A stretch of 64,000 nucleotides of DNA from contig NC_135552.1 in assembly GCF_964340395.1 (NCBI RefSeq), positions 22,005,681-22,069,680 of the forward strand, written 5' to 3'. The stretch comes from Glandiceps talaboti. Its lineage: Eukaryota; Hemichordata; Enteropneusta; Spengelidae. Below the pieces are notes generated by a model. That model did not search any database and was not told where the DNA came from. It saw nothing but the letters and a program-made list of their open reading frames with translations. The first letter of the stretch is position 1. Each line of letters opens with the position of its first letter. Below are positions 50,511 through 64,000 of the stretch, in pieces. The position numbers and the translations under genes are program-made.

Positions 50511-50604
50511 ATGGCTCATGATTCTACCTGTCGGCATGTAATATTGGCATTATTGATGTACTGTATCATTTTAGGAATATTTTATCTTGGACATTTAGAG
50601 GAAG
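50511..50604 (+). pseudogene. Orphan first exon of lectin copy D
   Basis: Matches exon 1 of A-C with an in-frame loss of 18 bases, shortening the membrane segment by six residues (ALLMYCIILGIFYL), and keeps the donor GAGGAAG|GTAAGT. The intron-1-like sequence continues to about 51110 and then jumps to sequence equivalent to about 24860 of the A flank. Exons 2-4 and the proximal flank are therefore missing. Non-functional as a lectin unless spliced to something else. Confidence 0.78.
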
Positions 50605-52656
50605 GTAAGTAAACTAATCATCACAATATTTGCCTTAGACGAGTTCGACTATATTTTCAGACAGGAACGTGGTTGCAAGGCATCGAAATGTTTCTTAACC
50701 CATATGTGGGTGGGGGTGGGGTGGGTAATTATAGGTTTCTGTATGTTATGTGTGTCTGCCTGCCTGTCTGTCGTCAGTATCACAAAAGAAATCGTATGGC
50801 TCAAATTAATTTCATAATATACATTCTTAGTGGGCTAGAGTACATTAAGTTTGTATTCAAATCCACCATTACTTTGTAGTATACATGTAATTGGATTAAT
50901 TAATGATACTCACAAACCAAATTATTGGTTAACTTGTATTATATTCACAAACAAGTTTTTTTTCATCAATGGTCCAGTAGCTCACTTGCTTTTGAGTAGA
51001 AATAATAATGTTCCATATGTCGTATACATGATATGGGTGTGGCTCGCCAAGTATTGGATACTTTGTACATTTTGTATTAATCAATGGTGCCGCAGAAATC
51101 CGTCAATTGCCATGGATATATTAATAGAATCAAAATGGTTCTTCCAATATGTACAATGGATATGATATGTATACTGTATGGCCTATTTGTATAAGTATAA
51201 TTGAATACGAATTTGTAGTCACAATACTTAACAAAAATTACGATGGATGTAGTCGGAAACAACCAATGGCCTTTAAAATTATTGACGTGGTGGCAGCTTT
51301 GGCATCAAGTCATTACCAACACTTCTGGGACTTGTGTCCCTTTTTACGTCTGACAGCACTTTGACCCATCTTTTTGCAAAAGAAAAGAATAGTACAAAAC
51401 TTGTAATGATAATTTCTGTTGTTATCAATATTTATTGAAATTAACCGAATACATAATTAGGTTGTGAAATCACTTGAGAAATGGACAAACATATGGCTTT
51501 CATGTATAATATCATTTATTTATTTATTTATTTTATTATTCATTTTTTATTTATTGTTTGGATCAGGCTCAAGGCCCGTAAAAAGAAATACACCAATAAT
51601 TTTCAAGAAAATACATATAGAAAATCCTCAAAAACCAAACTAATAAAAACAAAACAAATAGTGACATAATAATACCATAGTTTAGAAGTAAATACAACCA
51701 TTGGAATACAATGATACCAAAGATATCAATACAACCTAACTTTGAAATCACGAATACACAAGTAAATCTCCGATATTTTGTGATTCAGACATAAGAGCCT
51801 ATTTGCTGTCTTTTTTTTAATTTTGTACACATATAACTCTGAATTTATGAAGTTGAATGTGACCGTATTATTTGGCCAATGTAAGTACATGAACATTTTA
51901 AATTTTCTTATTTCACCAATTGTTAAACCTGCAAAACTGCAAGTGGGATATTTTTTCATCAAATAACCAAAGATTTATTCACTATGGACGATTGTTTATA
52001 GAAAAAGATACTGTATCTGTTAATTAGTGGTCAATCTTGTCTGTCTACTAGCGAAGTGGCAAAGTATACATCTTGAGTGAAAGCTTGGCTTTGCATATGT
52101 CACCATGTTAAAATTGTACTGGTGTAATTGGCGCATCATATGTTGATCGGACAACCACAGTCACTGAAAATTGTTAAAACACCAATAACTAGACACTGTA
52201 TATGTACGTGTGTGTTAACCAGTGGTCGGTATCATCCATAAACAAAGCAAAAACAAGATGAAATTGCGATCGTCGTTGAGAGCGCTGATTTTTGGATGTG
52301 GACGAAAATAATTAATCTGATTTGATTTATCGTGTATACATCTACAAAATACGTTTATCAACACATGATGCTATACTGTTCGCGGTGTACGAGTACGTTA
52401 TTGTACCGTATAAAACATTTTTTTTTTAAACCGTTCCATTTGCAGCTCGTGCAGCTTTAATATTCATGATGACCTTGATTTTGATGTTGATGCAGTTAGT
52501 ATCTACTGTCTCCGGTTTGATGAAATAAAACAAACTAATATGTAGTTGTCGTTGGAATTATAAGAAATGTTTCATAATAACGTTGTAATATAGGTTGTTT
52601 CCTCCATGCAAATTATTGGGTTATCAGTTGTTCATCAATCAAATAGTATTACGCAA
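50605..52656. other. Rest of unit D and junction to the SDR gene
   Basis: Intron-1-like sequence to about 51110, then distal lectin flank from about 51240 to 52340 with many small indels, then the 3' flank of the SDR gene. No gene beyond the orphan exon. Confidence 0.55.
51512..51663 (-). mobile_element. Short retroposon-like insertion with (AATA)n tail
   Basis: Interrupts the lectin-flank sequence relative to A-C (GACTTTCATTAATAATATTACC there). Read on the minus strand it ends in repeated AATAAATAAAT, the tail expected of a 5'-truncated LINE or SINE. Flanking ATAAT on both sides may be the target duplication. Confidence 0.4.
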
Positions 52657-59380
<6,724 letters not shown>

Positions 59381-59418
59381 CTTGATATATTTGTTGTATA
59401 CATGTATGAGAGAGAGAG

Positions 59419-59420
59419 GG

Positions 59421-59455
<35 letters not shown>

Positions 59456-59477
59456 GACAGACACAGACAGACAGAGG
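59419..59477. repeat. (ACAG)n microsatellite
   Basis: Tetranucleotide array next to the 5' end of the SDR gene. Confidence 0.93.
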
Positions 59478-59479
59478 GG

Positions 59480-59615
59480 CAGGCAATTGAGATATGGCCA
59501 CTTTTTAGAAAACGTTTTTGGAATAGGGGAGGGGCACATTTTAAAAACCAGAGTGGACTTAACTACCCCCGGCAATATCGATCCCTCTCATTTATAATTA
59601 CTGAAGGCTCCCTTA
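59480..59615. mobile_element. Right end of a Harbinger-like MITE
   Basis: GGGGAGGGGCACATTTTA and the terminal TTTATAATTACTGAAGGCTCCCT match the G-rich inner part and right terminus of the elements at 14815 and 23134. The left part is missing or very degraded. Confidence 0.55.
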
Positions 59616-62323
59616 GGTCACCCACCCTACATCACCTTCTAACCGCTCAGTCCCGTCGTTGTTTGGAGTGTTGTTTGGTATGGTATGTGACCTTATTTGC
59701 CCTACTAGCAGCGTGAGAAATTAGTTTTTAAGAATTATAACAATTTGTCGAGCCTTATGACCAATTGGAATTTAAATTTGGAGTAAATGATAACATTTAT
59801 TCAAAGATATATCTAATTTTACCTACATAAAATTAATGTCAAGCGTCAGAGCTAGCTCGCTAGTACTAGTTTTGTTGTGAATGTTGATATCAAGTCTACA
59901 TATGGCGTAGCATGCAGCATATACTTTATGTTAGAAATCACATTATTGGTTGAATTTCTCTAATTATTTTTGTTTTGGCTAATCAGAACGTCTTCTAATG
60001 ACGTTCAACTCATTTTACGCAGCGCATACGTCTCTCTGCCAAAATCACTGTAAGGTGTACTGTTCGAAATATACAAAACTTTAACATGTTTGAGACAGTT
60101 CCACATTGTATTTGTAAGTATGGGGCGACATTTAGAAGACGGCCATGAGGCTCCCAAGAAGAAGACGAGCAAAAAAACGCCAAAGGCATAGTATATTGAG
60201 GGGTTTTCTTCTGTTTTTGTGCTTTTTTTTTCGTTCCATGTAATAAACTGGAAGCAAACTTACAATTCCTGCTGGACAAACTCAAATAGACAAGATCACG
60301 CTGCAAACGCCAGCGTACAACCTGTTTCAAAATGCGTTGCTGCTTTTGACTGGATACCTCTGACCTTGCTCGGGTCTTGAAGGCTCCGTAATTAATGTCG
60401 GAGTTGGGAAATGTCCGATGTTTTGGCAGATGAGGCATAATTTAGCAGAAAAATCCCCCCAACTTGCCGATTCAGATCTGCTTCGTGTCCGTCTATTTGC
60501 GTTAACGTTACAGGAATTGTAGCGTTTGCTTCCAGTTATACATGGGAACGAAAAAAAGCGTAAAAACAGAAGAAATAATTCTGTCTGCAAGTAGCAGCAA
60601 TAATGATAGCGTTTGTTGTGATTTTGAGGGTTCTTTCTTATGTTTTGTGTGCTTTGGGTTACTGGTACAGCACTACGAGAAGATGTACTGCAAGCCGTGT
60701 CGCGGTACATACGGCCAGTTGTCTTCTCACACTAGGTACAGTATCATCAGTACATCTTTATTCTCTGGTAATTCTAAGGTCCACTTGTCGTGAGGTCAGT
60801 GAACTTTCGTCATTCAAATGTTGTAGCTCACGCTCAAACACAAAGTCAAAGAGTAGCCGTTCAACATCCATCGTAGTCTCCGAAGGCTGACAAACAATGT
60901 ACCTCAGGTATTAAGGATTCTGTTGCTGCTGCCGCATCAACTGTTGACACAGACGATGAAACTGACTTTGGATCATGTGATTCAAAAGATAGATAATCGA
61001 ACGGGGAGATGGGACAAGACTGTTATCTCTTTGAGATTGCAAATAATGTAGATGAAAGGTTCATTCACCCATATTATCTACAATCTATGTATCTGTATTT
61101 ATATGGAATGATTACATTCAGTTAATAACACAGCAATTTTTTGTGAGAATTAATTTTTATGGTCTGTGGGTTCATAGTTAGAAAGGAATATTTCTACTCA
61201 CACAGAGTTAAAAAAGTACTTATAAGTGAATCCCAAATTCTTTTTGATTGCGAGTGGAAATTTTCAATTGTAAGAACATAATATTTTGATGAAATAAAGT
61301 ATGGATATTAAACAATTAGTTGTACTCTTTTATTTAGTATATAAAAAGATATGTTGTATCATATTAAAGTTCAAAATTATTTGATCTGTATGGGTGGGGA
61401 GGGGGGGGGGGGTTGATGTAGATAAAGGTCGTGAATGTGAACTGTGAATGAGTATGGACCAGCAGTTTTCCGTAAGTACCAGCAACATTTGCTACCTGTC
61501 GGTCCTTATGACCAGTAGTCATTTTCCCTTGATTTTACACAGAAGGTCTGCGGATATATGAATGGTATAGAATGAAAAATGGAACCCATGTGTCGCCAAA
61601 CTGTATATGTTAATATATAACCGCATGATAAATCATCGGCAGCAACACAGTAATTTCGACGGATCAACCAACGTTTAGAGATGTTTTCATTGACTGTTTA
61701 CTTACAGAAGTACTCTAAAATACAGCTGTTGTTGCTGTAATCTCAGGCCACTATAGGAATTGTCCGTATTGGTCTGAGGTGTAAGCATGCATTCAAGTTG
61801 TCTTGTTTTATCACTCCATCATGGTATTGAATAGAGGCCGTCGTAAAGGTCATTCAAATAAAATGGTGTTAGCTTACTGCCAAACTCACTGTAAGGTTTA
61901 CTGTTCGAAGTATACAAAACTTAAACAAGTTTGAGACAGTTCCACATTGTATTTGTAAGTGTGTGGCGACATTTAGAAGGCGGCCATGAGCCTCCCAAGA
62001 AGAAGAAGACGAAACATAAGAGGAAAAGAAAAACGCCAAAGGCAGGTGTAATCATAAATCCAAGTTGTATTGTTTTATCACACCATCATGGTATTGAATA
62101 GAGGCCGTCGTAAAGGTCATTAAAATAAAACGGTGTTAGCTTACCGTTGAACTTGATAATCCTCTTACTGCAAGGTATAGACTTCTTAAATTTCTTCCTG
62201 ATGTGCTGTATCTCGAGAGAGACATTTTAATTGCACTTTAGAATTTATTTTAAAGAATTTTAGTGTACTTATGGTGTGGCGCCCTCAACGCCGATCATTG
62301 TTTAACTGTTACTACTACTGCGC
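59616..62323. repeat. Unassigned repeat-rich region
   Basis: Three sets of repeats. (1) About 60038-60183 and 61878-62045 are ~85% similar direct copies (CACTGTAAGG, GAGACAGTTCCACATTGTAT, CGCCAAAGGCA). (2) About 61796-61890 and 62062-62156 are ~93% similar direct copies (CATCATGGTATTGAATAGAG). (3) About 60205-60272 and 60508-60575 are imperfect inverted copies (ACTGGAAGCAAAC, CTTCTGTTTTT). Open frames at 60010-60438 (minus), 60542-60793 and 60603-60890 show no known domain. Some may be leading repeats of the retroelement to the right. The 60600-60990 stretch has a slightly higher GC content and may be an exon of an unknown gene, but I cannot support one. Confidence 0.5.
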
Positions 62324-64000
62324 ATGTACAACCTGCTTTCACGCTGTTCGATCGCATATGCAGTGTGTTTCAAAAACTCGTCGTCGGTGATCGAAGTCAA
62401 AAAAATGTCATACAACCTTAGACCCAGGGATCAAATAGTGTCACATGCATGTGCTACATGCCCAGACGAGATGAAGGAGACTGAGGACTATGGATCGCCA
62501 GTGAAACTCTACTTGAAAAATGAAGATGTGGAACCACTATCTCCTGCATCAGTCATCGATAGCTATGCCGATTCTACTGATCGCTGCAACACACACATCA
62601 GCTTATTAAAAGGGGGTAACGTCGTTAAAAGACTCGACAAGTTAGAAAACAAAGTCGATAAATTGGCAGATCTCATCGAACAGTCTTTGAACTTGCGTGA
62701 TTATGATGATGTCACTTCCCGCCACAAACTAGCCAACAATGACCATGTGTTGCGCCCTCACGGGCCGATTCCTCACGACTTTGAAAACATGTCAGCCCAC
62801 CCAGTGCAGAAATCAGCTTTGCATGACGGAGTACCAGCTGGGACACAAAAGAAGGTGCTAGCGGGTGAGTACGTCGATTTAAGCGATCTACACCCCACAA
62901 ACTCGTTCAATGCACCAAGCACTGAAAAAATGGAGGCTACTATTGATGGCAGTCAAATTGTTTTCAACCCAAAGAGGAAGAAAGCCCCCATATCGTCTTT
63001 TGGTGCCTGGCTCAGTGCGATGTCTGTGGTGGAGAGCATACTATTAGAGAAAAAAACCCTATGTTGCAAAATCCCTGTTGTCCTACCACCACCTAATACA
63101 GAACTGTGATGGAAAATTTGCATGGCCAGCAGTCTATGCATATGACGTTAAATTCCGCCATTACCTAGGGGACCGTCACTCCTTTGATTATCATATCATG
63201 AACCAAGACCTGTATATTACTACATTTATGGATCCTACTGCTATAAAGGGCACACGGAGGGAATGTTATCGTTGCAGAAGTACTGATCATTTATTAATTA
63301 GCCATGGAGTGTCCATTTCAGGAGGAACTATCCACATCAAAGGAGAAAAAGACGACGTACACGAAGAAGAAAACTGAAATATGCCTCCTATACCAAACCG
63401 GAGAATGCAAGTTCCCAAGATGCAAACGACTTCACAAGTGCAAGAAATGTGGTGCAGACTCCCCTCTCATCACCTGTCAGAATTGCATGTCACTTCAACG
63501 CCAAGGCGTGGCAACAGGTCCTCAATAAACATCCAAACAAACAATATGCAAAGAAAATTCTGAATTGGATCCGACAAGGGGTGCCTATCGGATATAAAGG
63601 TCAAAGGCCGGAAACCCCCTTGGTGTCTCCAAATTGGAAAAGTGCACTCATCATTCCTGAAACGGTGTCTAAAAAACTCTTAGAGGAAGTCAGGAAAGGA
63701 TACAAATCAGGACCATACTTTGAACCACCTTACAAATCTTTTATCAGTTCACCCCTAGGTGCTCGACCTAAGAAGAATACAAACAAATATCGCCTAATTC
63801 ATGATCTTTCCTGGCCTCCAAAAGACTCTGTTAATGATCATATATCGAAAGAAGACTTCAGTTGTACATACATATCGATTGACACGGCTATCGAGCATAT
63901 AAAACGATTAGGTAAGGGGTCCCTAATCGCAAAGGTTGACCTCGAAGACGCATTCTATCAAATTCCTGTCACACCGGATGACTGGGAGTTACTTGGCTGT
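62324..64000 (+). mobile_element. DIRS-like retroelement, left part (gag-like region and start of reverse transcriptase), broken
   Basis: A fossil retroelement that runs off the right edge. Parts in order: a gag-like region (62324 to about 63300) with a short coiled-coil-like heptad stretch (VVKRLDKLENKVDKL) and a conserved core (APISSFGAWLSAM, then WPAVYAYDVKFRHYL); a Cys/His zinc-knuckle-like cluster at about 63380-63480 (CKFPRCKRLHKCKKCG); and the N-terminal part of a reverse transcriptase from about 63590 (SPLGARPKKNTNKYRLIHDL, then LIAKVDLEDAFYQIPV). The RT wording fits the DIRS/tyrosine-recombinase group better than Gypsy. The visible part appears broken in a few places and seems of moderate age. 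Terminal repeats were not identified. Confidence 0.75.

Noticed and set aside
60010-60438. Minus-strand 142-residue frame as first exon of the SDR gene
   Set aside because: Part of it is a repeat that occurs again at 61878-62045, and no donor joins it in phase to 59344.

Overview
The window is a piece of an animal nuclear genome. Genes are split by GT-AG introns, intergenic DNA is AT-rich, and there are long tetranucleotide microsatellites, LINE and SINE remains and many small inverted-repeat elements. An arylamine N-acetyltransferase-like gene beside intronless acyl-CoA ligases and type II membrane C-type lectins would suit a marine invertebrate, perhaps an invertebrate deuterostome such as a hemichordate or lancelet. 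The species assignment is inference only.

Layout. 1-2379: last four coding exons of an ABCB/P-glycoprotein-type transporter. 2380-8535: noncoding, with microsatellites and a decayed LINE 3' end (about 5690-6705). 8536-9435: NAT-like N-acetyltransferase with a complete Cys-His-Asp triad. About 9877-10205: a tRNA-headed SINE. 10787-12487 and 15948-17642: two tandem intronless acyl-CoA synthetase genes. Between them lie a remnant of a third copy of their promoter and a Harbinger-like element inserted where that copy's start codon would be. About 19400-53700: an expanded cluster of four-exon type II membrane C-type lectin genes. It has three complete genes (A 19806-23088, B 29007-32772, C 42879-46128), one orphan first exon (D 50511-50604), two extra copies of the last exon (one chimeric), and long flanking blocks repeated at up to near identity. 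52657-59380, minus strand: a short-chain dehydrogenase/reductase in eight recognisable exons. About 60000-62320: unassigned repeats. 62324-64000: the left part of a broken DIRS-like retroelement that runs off the window.

How the parts relate. The ACS pair and the lectin cluster are both local tandem expansions showing mosaic similarity, as expected from unequal exchange or gene conversion. The flanks of lectins B and C carry relics of one exon of the neighbouring SDR gene, so the duplicated unit once included the 3' part of that gene. The most unusual locus is the end of lectin B. A near-identical 3.4-kb copy of the flank of gene A is inserted exactly at the stop codon. It is followed by a truncated last exon fused in frame to one arm of a palindromic transposon, and then by a second intact last exon. 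This could be a very young rearrangement offering alternative last exons, or an assembly artefact; sequence alone does not decide.
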